Assembly (NCBI GenBank): GCA_943371535.1
Contig: CALRVE020000006.1
Location: 77,755 to 141,754 of the forward strand
Origin: UBA1930 sp943371535
GTDB taxonomy: Bacteria; Bacteroidota; Bacteroidia; Chitinophagales; Chitinophagaceae
DNA: 64,000 bases
Direction: 5' to 3'
Below, piece after piece: positions 17,741-27,612 of the stretch. The translations under genes were made by a program, and so were the position numbers. Every line of letters begins with the position of its first letter. Positions within the stretch are counted from its first letter, which is position 1. Below the pieces are notes generated by a model that was given only the letters and a program-made list of their open reading frames with translations, was not told the origin of the DNA and ran no database searches.

Positions 17741-18853
17741 ATGGATATTTTAAGCAAAATTTTAGTAATTGAAGATGAAGATAACATAAGAGAAAATATT
17801 CAAGAATTACTTGAAGCCAAAGGCTATTATGTACGTAGTGCAAGTAATGGTAAACAAGGAATTTTAGAGGCCATAGACTTTAGACCGAATCTTATTTTAT
17901 GCGATATTATGATGCCTAAAATGGATGGTTTTAAAGTGTTAGAATACATACGAAAAACAAGTACCATTCAAAATGTGCCGTTTATATTTTTAACCGCAAA
18001 AATAGATAGGCAAGATGTACGTCATGGAATGGAACTAGGTGCCGATGATTATTTAACCAAACCATTTACTTCTAAAGATTTAATCAACGCGATAGAAACA
18101 AGGTTAAAAAAACAGCAAAAAATAATTAGTGAATATGCTAAAGTAAAACACGAATTAGATACCACTGTTTTTGCAACCTATTATCATGAGTTTAATACAC
18201 CACTACATGGTATTATTGGAGGGCTTAATTTATTAATTAATGCAAGAGATTCATTTAGCGATAAACAAATACAAGAATTATTATACTCTATTTTAAAATC
18301 GGGTTTACGTTTAAACCACTCTTTAGCCAACTTAATGTTGTTTGAAGAAATTAAAAGAGCCGAAGTATATACCGAACTCTTAGGTATGTTTAGCAATGGT
18401 AAAACACAAGGTAATTGGCCACATAGAATAGAAACAGAGATTAATACCATAGCTAAGGAAATTTATTATCGTGCCGAAGATTTAGATTTTTCTATGCAAG
18501 CGGTAGATTTAAATATTAATCCAGAATATTTATTGAGAATAGTTTTAGAATTAACCGACAATGCGTTGAAGTTTTCAAAAAAAGAACAACGAGTAAATAT
18601 TTCGGGCAAAAAACAAGGCGACTTGTACATTATAGAAGTAAAAGATATTGGAAAAGGATTTGTACTAGAAAGTTTAGACAAAATAGCACCATTTAAACAA
18701 TTCAACAGAAGCAAAATGGAGCAACAGGGTTTGGGTATTGGATTATACTTGGTAAAAAGATTAGTAGAATTTAATAATGGAGAATTGAAAATAAACAGTA
18801 CCGAAGATGTAGGTACAACTGTTACAGTTTCGTTGCCTTCTTATGGATTGTAA
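17741..18853 (+). CDS. Response regulator receiver fused to a histidine kinase
   Basis: 370 residues. Domain order: REC (1-120) with acidic pocket EDED, phospho-acceptor Asp55 in LCDIMMPKMDGF and Lys107 in DYLTKPF. A HisKA-like region follows with YYHEFNTPLHGI (His149), then HATPase_c with ELTDNALKFS, DIGKGF and GLGIGLYLVKRL. The receiver precedes the kinase, so phosphorylation of the REC domain may control kinase output. It has no DNA-binding domain. It lies 12 bases after the PAS kinase and ends in a strong terminator, forming a two-gene operon. Confidence 0.9.
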   Translation: MDILSKILVIEDEDNIRENIQELLEAKGYYVRSASNGKQGILEAIDFRPNLILCDIMMPKMDGFKVLEYIRKTSTIQNVPFIFLTAKIDRQDVRHGMELGADDYLTKPFTSKDLINAIETRLKKQQKIISEYAKVKHELDTTVFATYYHEFNTPLHGIIGGLNLLINARDSFSDKQIQELLYSILKSGLRLNHSLANLMLFEEIKRAEVYTELLGMFSNGKTQGNWPHRIETEINTIAKEIYYRAEDLDFSMQAVDLNINPEYLLRIVLELTDNALKFSKKEQRVNISGKKQGDLYIIEVKDIGKGFVLESLDKIAPFKQFNRSKMEQQGLGIGLYLVKRLVEFNNGELKINSTEDVGTTVTVSLPSYGL

Positions 18854-18874
18854 TTTCAATCGCCTTTTTATATT

Positions 18875-18912
18875 AAAAGCTTGTTTTATCTTAAAACAAG
18901 CTTTTATTTTTT
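18875..18912 (+). terminator. Intrinsic terminator of the sensor kinase operon
   Basis: AAAAGCTTGTTTTA (18875-18888), loop TCT, TAAAACAAGCTTTT (18892-18905): a perfect 14-bp stem followed by ATTTTTT. Confidence 0.85.
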
Positions 18913-18920
18913 CAACCCAT

Positions 18921-18928
18921 TACCTTTG
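18921..18928 (+). promoter_or_regulatory. -7-like promoter element for tatC
   Basis: TACCTTTG matches TAnnTTTG and lies 20 bases before the tatC ATG, directly after the terminator. No clear -33 TTG was seen. Confidence 0.4.
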
Positions 18929-18948
18929 CTACTTTCTAAGAAAACAAT

Positions 18949-19806
18949 ATGGCAGGAATATTTAATCGTGGTAATAATGGTGTTAAGGCCGAAATGACAT
19001 TTATAGATCATTTAGAAGAGCTAAGGCAACACATTATTAGAAGTGTGGTAGCCATTTTGGTGGGTGCAGCAGTTATTTTTATTTATCGTAATTGGGTATT
19101 TGATAATATTATTATTGGTCCTATTAACCCTAATTTTATTAGTTATAAAGCTTTGTGCAGTTTTAGCAATTGGGCTGGTTTAGGCAATGCTTTATGTATG
19201 CCTCCTGTAAAGGTAGATATGCAAACCACTACTTTTGGAGGTCAGTTTTTAAGCAGCATCAGTATGGCATTTGTAGGAGGATTTATTATGGCTTTTCCGT
19301 ACGTATTTTGGGAGTTTTGGCGTTTTTTAAAACCAGCATTAAGAGAAAGAGAAATTAAGAACACACGATTTGTAATTTTTTGGGTGTCGTTTTTCTTTTT
19401 TACTGGTGGTGCTTTTGGATACTTTTTATTAGGACCATTTACGTTCAACTTTTTAGCTGGCTTTCAACTAGGCAATTTAGGAACATTGGTAACTAGGCCT
19501 ACTTTAAATGATTATTTAGATAACCTCACCAATATTATTTTGGGTTGTGGTTTAGCATTTGAGTTGCCAGTGTTGGCTTATATACTTACTAAAATTGGTA
19601 TTGTAACACCTAGTTTTTTAAAGAAAACCCGTAAATATGCGATAGTAGTTATTTTAATTGCAGCAGCTGTTATAACACCAAGTCCAGATTGGATGAGCCA
19701 GTTAATTGTGTTTTTACCACTTTGGTTATTGTACGAAATAAGTATTATTATTTCTAGCAAAATAACTAAAGAAGATGAAAAAAGAGAATTAGAAGAATGG
19801 AGTTAA
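18949..19806 (+). CDS. tatC: Twin-arginine translocase subunit TatC
   Basis: 285 residues with six predicted transmembrane helices. The conserved N-terminus reads EMTFIDHLEELRQHIIRS, carrying the signal-recognition glutamates. The later FPYVFWEFWRFLKPALREREIKN and the LAFELPVLAYIL region are typical of the family. TatC recognises twin-arginine signal peptides and assembles the export pore for folded proteins in the inner membrane. The loop after the first helix is longer than in E. coli (residues about 50-90), as in other Bacteroidota. tatA is not adjacent. Confidence 0.95.
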   Translation: MAGIFNRGNNGVKAEMTFIDHLEELRQHIIRSVVAILVGAAVIFIYRNWVFDNIIIGPINPNFISYKALCSFSNWAGLGNALCMPPVKVDMQTTTFGGQFLSSISMAFVGGFIMAFPYVFWEFWRFLKPALREREIKNTRFVIFWVSFFFFTGGAFGYFLLGPFTFNFLAGFQLGNLGTLVTRPTLNDYLDNLTNIILGCGLAFELPVLAYILTKIGIVTPSFLKKTRKYAIVVILIAAAVITPSPDWMSQLIVFLPLWLLYEISIIISSKITKEDEKRELEEWS

Positions 19807-19817
19807 TAGTTTAATAA

Positions 19818-20438
19818 CTACCAATCTTTCTCTTGATTATACTGTTGTGTTTTTTGCTTTTGTATGTCTTTTTGCAAACGTTTTTCTTCTTCTCTTAATT
19901 TTTTTAATTCGTTTTCTATTTGCGGTTTACTCATTTTCGGCTGCTCTTTCTTTTGTTGCTCTTCTTTTTTATTGTTTTGAGGTTGGTTGTTGGGCTGCTG
20001 TTTAGGTGGTTCTTTTTGCCTAATTTCATTCATGGCTTTTTGCAAATTCTCCCTTGCTGCTGCATCGTTGGGCGATAATTTTAAGGCTTGTTTAAAAGCA
20101 GTTACAGCATCATTCCATTTTTGTTGTTTGGCTTCGGCAACACCTTTGTTATAAGCAGCTTTTGCTTGTAGCAGGGTATTTTTGGAATTGCTCAATGCTT
20201 CAGAATATGCAGTAGCTGCATCTGCATATTTATTTTGTTTGTGCAAAGCATTGCCTTTGTTTAATAATGCAATGGCGTTGGTATTGTTTTTTTCAAGAGC
20301 AATACTGTACTGTTTTTCAGCATCGGTAAAATCACCTTTTTTGTATGCTTCGTTACCCTTAATAATATTGCTGTTTTCTTTTTGGGCAAATGCATTTTGG
20401 AAAAGAATTATGCATAATATGGTACAAAGTATTTTCAA
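19818..20438 (-). CDS. BatC-like tetratricopeptide repeat protein
   Basis: 206 residues. The start is TTG at 20438, whose last two bases overlap the TGA stop of the upstream VWA gene (TTGA). It is certain because the signal peptide MKILCTILCIILFQNAFAQ begins there. Residues about 25-135 hold three TPR units (KGNEAYKKGDFTDAEKQYS, LNKGNALHKQNKYADAATAY, AAYNKGVAEAKQQKWNDAV). The tail (140-206) is very rich in Lys, Gln, Glu and Pro. Bat proteins of Bacteroides and Leptospira are linked to stress tolerance, but their exact function is not known. Confidence 0.82.
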   Translation of the reverse strand: MKILCTILCIILFQNAFAQKENSNIIKGNEAYKKGDFTDAEKQYSIALEKNNTNAIALLNKGNALHKQNKYADAATAYSEALSNSKNTLLQAKAAYNKGVAEAKQQKWNDAVTAFKQALKLSPNDAAARENLQKAMNEIRQKEPPKQQPNNQPQNNKKEEQQKKEQPKMSKPQIENELKKLREEEKRLQKDIQKQKTQQYNQEKDW

Positions 20439-21454
20439 ATTATTTGCTTTTTTTGTTCTGAGATAAAAAATTCAATTAACAGCAATAAGATGGCAAAACC
20501 CAGAAAATACATATAAAAACTTTGAAACTGTACATTACCTCCGTTATTGTTGATAGGTTTTTTTTCAATGGTGTTTAACTCGTTGGCTACTTCAACAGCA
20601 GTTGCACTAGTATTATTTAAGTTATAAAATTTTCCATTGGCAGCTTCGGCTATTTGGGTTAACAAGGTTTCGTTTAGTTTGGTAATTACTGTAGCTCCGT
20701 TTTTATCTCTTTTGTATTCATTTGTTCCTCCTTCAATAATTGGAGTCCCAGTTGCTGAGCCTACACCAATTGAGTACAAAACAGTACCATGTTCGGCTAA
20801 TTTTTTGGCTGCTTCAATAGCTTTGTCATCGTGATCATCTCCATCGGTAATTAAAACAACAGCTTTCGACTTTTTTGTTTTAGTGTCTAAGCTTGCATCG
20901 CATAGGTTCAAAGCATCGCTAATAACAGTTCCTTGTACACTAATTAAATCTGTACTTGCATTGCAAATAAAAATTTTAGAGGCAGCAATATCATTGGTTA
21001 ATGGCATTTGTAAAAATGCTTCTCCTGCAAATACTACTAAACCAATATTGTTGTTGTGTAAATTATTAGAAAGCTGATAAATAAACTGTTTGGCTTTGTC
21101 TAAACGAGTGGGTTTTTCATCTTGCCCCAACATGCTTTTGCTTACGTCTAATGCAATCATAATATCAATACCATTAGACGCTGTGTTATTGTTTAAATCG
21201 GGTTTTCTTAAATTGGAAATAGCTATAATGCTTGTAGCAATGGCAATAAGAACAAGAATAATTTTTAATTGATATTTTTTGGTAGAGTGATTCTTGGTAA
21301 GTAGTTGAATGAGTTGTGGATTGCCTAACTTTTTAAGAACATTCTTTTTCCATCGTAACAATACAAACAACAATACCGCAAGTGGTATTAATACCAGTAA
21401 AGCCCATAAATAATTGCTATGCTCAAATTGCCACATGGGTTGCAAGCTAAGCAT
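20435..21454 (-). CDS. BatB-like von Willebrand factor A protein
   Basis: 339 residues. Two N-terminal transmembrane helices (about 14-33 and 63-82) precede a VWA domain (about 95-280) with an intact MIDAS motif DVSKS (Asp103, Ser105, Ser107). One helix near the C-terminus anchors the end. The fold suggests metal-dependent protein binding on the periplasmic side of the inner membrane. It overlaps the TPR gene by 4 bases, as batB-batC pairs do. The moxR, DUF58, batA and batD genes that usually accompany them are not next to this pair. Confidence 0.85.
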   Translation of the reverse strand: MLSLQPMWQFEHSNYLWALLVLIPLAVLLFVLLRWKKNVLKKLGNPQLIQLLTKNHSTKKYQLKIILVLIAIATSIIAISNLRKPDLNNNTASNGIDIMIALDVSKSMLGQDEKPTRLDKAKQFIYQLSNNLHNNNIGLVVFAGEAFLQMPLTNDIAASKIFICNASTDLISVQGTVISDALNLCDASLDTKTKKSKAVVLITDGDDHDDKAIEAAKKLAEHGTVLYSIGVGSATGTPIIEGGTNEYKRDKNGATVITKLNETLLTQIAEAANGKFYNLNNTSATAVEVANELNTIEKKPINNNGGNVQFQSFYMYFLGFAILLLLIEFFISEQKKQII

Positions 21455-21480
21455 TGAAATGATAAATAAAAATTAAAGTG

Positions 21481-21516
21481 AATAAAGTACACTCCTTTTT
21501 AGCAGTGTACTTTATT
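21481..21516 (-). terminator. Terminator of the PID-CTERM-like gene
   Basis: AATAAAGTACACT (21481-21493) pairs perfectly with AGTGTACTTTATT (21504-21516) around a 10-base loop. It lies 15 bases after the small gene's stop. Confidence 0.7.
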
Positions 21517-21530
21517 GCTTAGGTTTCAAA

Positions 21531-21752
21531 TTATAATTTCTGAAAAACTCTTCTAGACGTATCCCGGCTTTTCAACTTTCTACATGCTAAGCCAACGCCT
21601 GCTACAAGAAGTACCGTTAATCCCCCATCAACAGGTACATCTTCAAAACCTGGATCTCCACCAGGATCGTCTAGAATTTGAGCATTTAACTGAACAATAT
21701 TTATGATGAGCAAGAATATTAATAGGTTCAACTTTTTAAATACAGATTTCAT
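21531..21752 (-). CDS. Short exported protein with PEP-CTERM-like (PID-type) sorting tail
   Basis: 73 residues. There is a signal peptide to about residue 25 (QLNAQ), then a short acidic Gly/Pro stretch (DDPGGDPGFEDV). After it come PVDGG (40-44), a hydrophobic helix (45-57) and a basic end (CRKLKSR). That order of motif, helix and basic tail is the layout of exosortase-type sorting signals. The PVDGG motif resembles what I recall as the PID-CTERM signal of Bacteroidota. The mature domain is almost nothing but the tail. It lies 18 bases after the giant T9SS cargo gene and is probably in its operon. Confidence 0.65.
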   Translation of the reverse strand: MKSVFKKLNLLIFLLIINIVQLNAQILDDPGGDPGFEDVPVDGGLTVLLVAGVGLACRKLKSRDTSRRVFQKL

Positions 21753-21770
21753 GGTTGTTTTTTTATGAGA

Positions 21771-24700
21771 TTAATAAATAATCAATTGAGTGTTTGATTT
21801 GTTGCCGGTTGCATCTATCACTTCAAGTATATAATTTCCTGCTGCAATGTGAGTTGGAATAGTTAACTGCTTTGTAGTGGTGGTAAGATTGTTATTTACG
21901 GTTGATTGCCAAATGGTCTTTCCTTCTAGACTCAATAGTTGTATTGCAGCTAATCCTAATTGCATATTTTTTAAAGTGATGGAAATTGTATTTCCTTTCT
22001 TAGCTGGATTTGGGTAGGCTTGTAATGAGATTGCTTCTTTGTTAAATTGAACTCTTGCAATACTGCTATATACAAATGATCCGTTTTTGTTGATGGCTTT
22101 AATTCTGTAATAATTAATTTCACCAAAAGGTTGTTCATCTGTTATTGCATATATATTTTCTGTAGCTGAATTGTTTGCTATTGTTTCGGCTATTGTTTTA
22201 AATGAAAGCCCATCGGCACTTTTTTCCACTTGATATTTCTCCATATCATATTCACCCTTAACAAGCCATTTAACCGCAATGTTTTTATGTTGTTTGTTTG
22301 CTGTAAGTACAATTGATTGTAAAGGCAATGTTCTTGCCGATTGGAATGTAATCATAAACCTATCGCCTCTGCTATTAGTATCAGCATTTGTAGTAAATGC
22401 ATAAACAGTTTCTCCTGTAAGCTGCAAGTTGGTAGAAGTGTTTAAATACAAATCTTTTAACGTAGCCGATAGCATTGCTGTTGCGTCAAAATTGCTTGCA
22501 GCCAAACGTAGCTCATAGGTTGTAGCAGCCATATTTGAAACACGAATAAATAAAGTATCATTTACTGTTACGAATGGTCGGCGTTCTAACATAAGGGTTT
22601 GATTATGTCTCATCAATGAAATGTTATCTGCTGAATTAGGGAGTTTCAAAGCATCTTCATTGGTTACTAATGTTGAGGCTGATGAATCGAATAATGCGGT
22701 AACTCCATCAGATAATTGAGCTACATTATTAGTTGTTCTAAATAAATTAATCACCATTTTTTCAAATCGGTTGGCACTGGCTCTAAATACACTATTAACA
22801 GGCGTAGATATTTTTGCTGTTTCATTAAACTCAATACTTCCATTTCCTGCATTAGCATATACAAAGAAGGCTTGTCCACTTTGTATGTAAGAAGTAAAGT
22901 TTATATAACTTCCTACAGGTGTTGCAGGTGTGGTTGTTTGTGTAGCCATATCAAATAAAACATAACCACCTACATTATTTGCACCTGTTCTGTTGGGATC
23001 CCAAATCCAAAAACGGTTTTGAATATTATTTTTTTGTAATTGCTCAAAATCAATAGTACTGGCATATGGGTTACCAATTAAATTAAATGTTTGATTGGCT
23101 AAGTTTTGAACAGAATGGTTGCCAATAATTAATTCTCCTTTAGCTTTAAGTGTAGTAGCCTCAGCTCCATTACTCATAGTACCACTTTGAAAGCCACCTG
23201 TAACAAATAATAAATAGCTATTATTGGTTTGAGCATTAAATAAGTTAGTGGTATTGGTGTTGTTTACATTTATCCAACCATTATTAAACTGACGCAATGA
23301 GTAACCACCACCATTAGAAAGACCACTATTTAAAGCTGTTGGATTTGCAGTACCAAAAGGAGCTGGCCCCCAAATTTCGGCACCAGTATTAGCAATTACC
23401 AATCCATTGTTTTGCCAGTTATAAAATACACTATTGTTTTCTGTTCCTTTTAAAGGTGCAGTTAAAGTACGCCAAGCTCTTTTTGCAGGAATGTATCTTT
23501 CAACAGTTACTTTGCCTACAATTGCTCCTGGATTTAATTGACCAACACTTGCTGTATAAACTTGTGTACTTTTTAGTATAAGATTATTATTGGTAAATAG
23601 TTTGCCGCTATTTATAGATAAACTTTCTAAAACACCAATTGCATTACTTTCTCCTGATGGAATAGTAACACCTGCATTGTTATTAATAACAAGATGTCTG
23701 ATGCTTCCTGTACCACCTAATAATTGTTGTTCTCCGTTATTAAACTTAACAAATCCTGAACCGCCAATTATTCCATTATTCATTAATGTACCCGTAACAT
23801 TTAATGTATGTGCAGCATTAATAATAATATTTCGTTGTGCAGCAACATACATGTTATTAATAGTAATAGGCTGTGTAAGTACTAATTCGTTACTAACCCC
23901 ATTGCCAGGTAAAACAGCCATTCCGTTTTCATTAGGCACAATGCCATCTGTCCAGTTGCCTGCTACTTGCCAGTTACCACTTACTGCACCACTCCAACTA
24001 TTAAATTCATAAGCACCATGATCTCTGTTTGTATTTGGACGAACACGATTTCTAATATCAGTTGTTAGTGCCGCAATTGTTGGAGCAATATTATAAAGAG
24101 CACCATTTTGTGGTATTAAAATTTCACTTGAAATAAATTGTGGGTTGGCTTCTCTGGAATTTGCATCTCTGCCATTTACTGCTCTTAACGCAGCTATATT
24201 ATTATAATTAATAAACACATTTACACTGCTGTGAATTTTAAATGGCGTAGCACTTCCATGATAAATATTATGATTACTTTCAGTATAATATGAACCACCG
24301 CCAGATGCTGAACGCCAAATAACCATTGCATAACCATTAGGGTTAGAAAAGATATTGTTTTCTACCTTTAAATTTGCTCTCACTAAGCCACAACGCACAG
24401 CTGTAGAAGTGGCATTATTGCCAACTAAATGAACCGTATTGTGATAAAAACTACTATGGTCTGATTGTGCAACAATACCCTCTGTTGTGGCACTTGTAGC
24501 CATCACTACTTCATTGTTCCAAACTCTTGCATTGCCGCCTTCATAGTTGCCACCTGCAGCAGCAGCTGTAACATTAATACCAATTACACCTGGTACTTGT
24601 GTATTAACGATTTTGTTTTGCTGCACAATAAATGCATTGTTTGCACTACCCATTGAAATGCCACTAAATGTTCCGGTAGAAGGACCATAAATTTTATTGC

Positions 24701-27461
24701 GGCTAACTTCTGGTGCATTGGCTGAACCAAAATTGATAGCATAATTTTTATGTCCTCTAAAGGTGTTATCTATTACTTTTATTCCACTTCCTATTAAGTT
24801 TAAAGAACGGTTGCCTTGTAAGAAAATGGAGTTATTAATATTGGCATTTGCAAAAGAACTAGTAACAGTAAGTAAATCATTATCAATAGTTGCGGGAGCA
24901 TCGGCATTACCTTCTATTATACAATTGTTTAGTTTAAATGTATTGGCTGCTGCATTTACATGGATTACTCTACCCAAAGTGGCAGAGCTATTTTTTAAAT
25001 GTAGTTGTTGAAATTGTAAATTCTTAACTCCATTGTGACGAAACACATAGTTGTTGGCTGCTATAGCAGGAGAAAATTGAATAGTAACTTTTGTACTATC
25101 GTTGTTTAAGCTTTTAAATGTAATTGGTCTATTACCAAAACCATTAGTACCAGCAATTGTAGGAAGTGCAAACTGTTCATTGTACACACCATTTTCCAAT
25201 AGAAATGTGACCCAAGCACTTATGCCATTGGTTTGTAATGCATTTACTGCCGATGTTATGTTTGGAAAATGTGCATGAACGCTATTACCAATTTTATAAA
25301 AACCTGCTAATGGATTTAGAAGTGCCATTGCTGTGTCAGATTTTCTTAAGTAGGCAAAATTAATTTTGAATAAGCCACCCAATCGATCTGCATTATTAAT
25401 AGAAGTATCGTTAGCCGATTGTATACTTTGAAAAACAAAACGTACACCATGGTTACCCAAATCTTGTTCAATAGCATTGGCTATGGTTGTAGCAACAGCC
25501 CCAGTAATAAATTGATTTCGGGTTAAACGAACATCATCGGTATGTGCAGCAACGCTATCCATTAAGTAGCCATGTTTATTATACTCTATGCCTAAGTGTA
25601 CGGTTGGCATTTCGCCTTTAAATAGAAGGTTACCATTGCCAAGTAAAATTTCATAATGAGATTTTACCTCACTATAATTGTTCATTGTATCAATTCGTTT
25701 TTGATACCTTCTTTTTTCAAGTGGATTAGAATAGGTCCAATCGAATTCAGCACCAACACTATCTTCACCAAGACTTACTGGTGTAAAACGAATTGAAATA
25801 TCTCTAGTCGTTAAATTATTGGCTTGCAAAGCTGCAGTTAGTGCAGGAAAACCCTGAACAACACCATCGCCTCTTAAACCAGCTTCTACAGTACTGTCTA
25901 TTCTATCATAATCTGTTGTGCTTAAATAATAATAGGCAGAATCAATGGAAATTGTTGGAGTTCCAGGAGTTAGTTTGTGACCATAAGCAGCAGGCTCCCG
26001 TAAATTGTTTGATAAAGCATTAAATGCTGCAATCCCAACTTTATGATTGCCAGCACCTTCAATCCCAATAAAATCAACACTGTTAGGGAAAGGATAATAG
26101 GAGTACCAACGCTCTACGCCATGTTCTGTAGAAACCCAAATTTCTTCGTTGGCAGGTGCAAAACTCATACCTGTTATATTGGTTCTTTGCGTAGCACCAT
26201 TGTTGTTAAAGGTTATTTGAGCTCCTCTTCTTGCAAAACTGTGCCTTGTTGCAGGAAGGTGAGAACCATTCCACAAAAAGGTAGTAGGAGATGCTTTTTC
26301 GTACCTATAAGCCTCTGTAACTGCTGCTGATGTACTAGCCAAAGTCCAAATACTATTAGTAGCGTCTTTAAATATTTTACTAGGAAAATCCGATAAATTG
26401 GTTCTGATAATATCAAATGACCATCCCCAAGTTCCCCATAGTGGTGGAGTTAAAAAATTGGCAATTTGTGTACGATCGTTAGAGTTATAATTATTATTAT
26501 CAATATAATACATGCCGCCTCCAAAAGAACTAATCAAAATTCTATTGTCTTTATTACGAGAAGCTTTAATGGCAATAGGATTGTATTCGTTTTGAGCTGC
26601 GTTTAACCATGGTGCATCTCTTAATGTCCATAAATCCCATTCGTTAGTAGCAGGTTTAAAACGTCGTACATATCTAAGTCCAACTAACCCATTACCACCA
26701 TCCCCTACTGCTGTTTCTACTATCATTACAGGATGGTTATTTGCATCAATATCTATCGAAATAATTTTCGTTGCTCCCACATTAGTAACATGACCAGTTG
26801 AAGTTGTGTATACAAAATTTGGAGGAGTATACGTTGTAAATACTCCTGCCGAACTCATTTTAATTAAGCCACTTGCACATGCAAACCAAATATTGTGGTC
26901 ATTATCTTCAACCATATCTATTACACCGCCTTTATCGGGGAAATTATTTAAAGCCGGATGTAGTGCACTAAAAGCAATACCATTAAATACTACTAAAGGA
27001 GCACTACCATTAGTAGGTGGCGGTGGATTCATTAATCTGCCAGGGTTTTTTGGTACAAACCAAATATTACCATTAGAGCTTCTAAAAACTTTTGAAAATC
27101 GATACGAATCATTATAAATTGTATTTCCATTTACAACTGCTTGGGGTAAAGAGGCTAATGATGGATATTCCCATGTGCCGTTGATATTTCTTTTACTGAT
27201 TGGATGATTATATAAAGACGGTGATTGATAATATTGATCATGTGTTACCCAAATGGTACCATTGGGCTCTCTTACAATATCTGAACAACCATTACTGGCT
27301 AATCCATTTGCATTGGTAAATGTTTCAACCCTATTATGTTGTTGTGCAACAAGTGGAGGGTGAATGAATAAATTGATGATTGCAAAAACCAAACAGCATT
27401 TTAGCAATTGCTGATTAATGGAGCAAAATTGGGGAAGTAGATTAGCGTTAGAAAGTTTCAT
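21771..27461 (-). CDS. Giant secreted T9SS cargo protein with beta-propeller and beta-helix
   Basis: About 1,896 residues. The frame is open to ATG at 27488, but a -7-like element (TAGGTTTG, 27489-27496) abuts that codon, so ATG at 27461 is preferred. After a long signal peptide ending near VAQQ, residues about 50-480 look like a two-component-type beta-propeller (REPNGTIWVTHD, EDNDHNIWFACASGLIK). A right-handed parallel beta-helix with Asn-rich turns follows, roughly 750-1130. Next is a SGNWQVAGNWTDGIVP module and adhesin-like repeats. The last 80 residues are a type A T9SS sorting domain (LQAYPNPAKKGNTISI). It should be exported by type IX secretion and cell-surface attached or released. 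The function could be adhesion or carbohydrate binding. Confidence 0.85.
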   Translation of the reverse strand: MKLSNANLLPQFCSINQQLLKCCLVFAIINLFIHPPLVAQQHNRVETFTNANGLASNGCSDIVREPNGTIWVTHDQYYQSPSLYNHPISKRNINGTWEYPSLASLPQAVVNGNTIYNDSYRFSKVFRSSNGNIWFVPKNPGRLMNPPPPTNGSAPLVVFNGIAFSALHPALNNFPDKGGVIDMVEDNDHNIWFACASGLIKMSSAGVFTTYTPPNFVYTTSTGHVTNVGATKIISIDIDANNHPVMIVETAVGDGGNGLVGLRYVRRFKPATNEWDLWTLRDAPWLNAAQNEYNPIAIKASRNKDNRILISSFGGGMYYIDNNNYNSNDRTQIANFLTPPLWGTWGWSFDIIRTNLSDFPSKIFKDATNSIWTLASTSAAVTEAYRYEKASPTTFLWNGSHLPATRHSFARRGAQITFNNNGATQRTNITGMSFAPANEEIWVSTEHGVERWYSYYPFPNSVDFIGIEGAGNHKVGIAAFNALSNNLREPAAYGHKLTPGTPTISIDSAYYYLSTTDYDRIDSTVEAGLRGDGVVQGFPALTAALQANNLTTRDISIRFTPVSLGEDSVGAEFDWTYSNPLEKRRYQKRIDTMNNYSEVKSHYEILLGNGNLLFKGEMPTVHLGIEYNKHGYLMDSVAAHTDDVRLTRNQFITGAVATTIANAIEQDLGNHGVRFVFQSIQSANDTSINNADRLGGLFKINFAYLRKSDTAMALLNPLAGFYKIGNSVHAHFPNITSAVNALQTNGISAWVTFLLENGVYNEQFALPTIAGTNGFGNRPITFKSLNNDSTKVTIQFSPAIAANNYVFRHNGVKNLQFQQLHLKNSSATLGRVIHVNAAANTFKLNNCIIEGNADAPATIDNDLLTVTSSFANANINNSIFLQGNRSLNLIGSGIKVIDNTFRGHKNYAINFGSANAPEVSRNKIYGPSTGTFSGISMGSANNAFIVQQNKIVNTQVPGVIGINVTAAAAGGNYEGGNARVWNNEVVMATSATTEGIVAQSDHSSFYHNTVHLVGNNATSTAVRCGLVRANLKVENNIFSNPNGYAMVIWRSASGGGSYYTESNHNIYHGSATPFKIHSSVNVFINYNNIAALRAVNGRDANSREANPQFISSEILIPQNGALYNIAPTIAALTTDIRNRVRPNTNRDHGAYEFNSWSGAVSGNWQVAGNWTDGIVPNENGMAVLPGNGVSNELVLTQPITINNMYVAAQRNIIINAAHTLNVTGTLMNNGIIGGSGFVKFNNGEQQLLGGTGSIRHLVINNNAGVTIPSGESNAIGVLESLSINSGKLFTNNNLILKSTQVYTASVGQLNPGAIVGKVTVERYIPAKRAWRTLTAPLKGTENNSVFYNWQNNGLVIANTGAEIWGPAPFGTANPTALNSGLSNGGGYSLRQFNNGWINVNNTNTTNLFNAQTNNSYLLFVTGGFQSGTMSNGAEATTLKAKGELIIGNHSVQNLANQTFNLIGNPYASTIDFEQLQKNNIQNRFWIWDPNRTGANNVGGYVLFDMATQTTTPATPVGSYINFTSYIQSGQAFFVYANAGNGSIEFNETAKISTPVNSVFRASANRFEKMVINLFRTTNNVAQLSDGVTALFDSSASTLVTNEDALKLPNSADNISLMRHNQTLMLERRPFVTVNDTLFIRVSNMAATTYELRLAASNFDATAMLSATLKDLYLNTSTNLQLTGETVYAFTTNADTNSRGDRFMITFQSARTLPLQSIVLTANKQHKNIAVKWLVKGEYDMEKYQVEKSADGLSFKTIAETIANNSATENIYAITDEQPFGEINYYRIKAINKNGSFVYSSIARVQFNKEAISLQAYPNPAKKGNTISITLKNMQLGLAAIQLLSLEGKTIWQSTVNNNLTTTTKQLTIPTHIAAGNYILEVIDATGNKSNTQLIIY

Positions 27462-27488
27462 AATAAATGGTTTTATGTATTTCAACAT

Positions 27489-27496
27489 CAAACCTA
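27489..27496 (-). promoter_or_regulatory. -7-like element upstream of the giant T9SS gene
   Basis: The minus strand reads TAGGTTTG, matching TAnnTTTG. It ends one base before the most upstream ATG (27488), so transcription would start inside the extended frame. That favours ATG at 27461. Confidence 0.4.
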
Positions 27497-27612
27497 TTTA
27501 TGTTACTACTGTATTAAAACCTACTTATAGTATGTGGTGGTATTGAGCAAGAATTTGGTAAAAATGAAATAGAATTTGGTAAAATCACTTTTGCAATAAA
27601 ATGATTGTTTTG

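Noticed and set aside
23590..26330. Open frames of up to 140 codons opposite the giant T9SS gene
   Set aside because: Low-complexity antisense of the repeat-rich protein. The sense strand has a clear T9SS domain and signal peptide.
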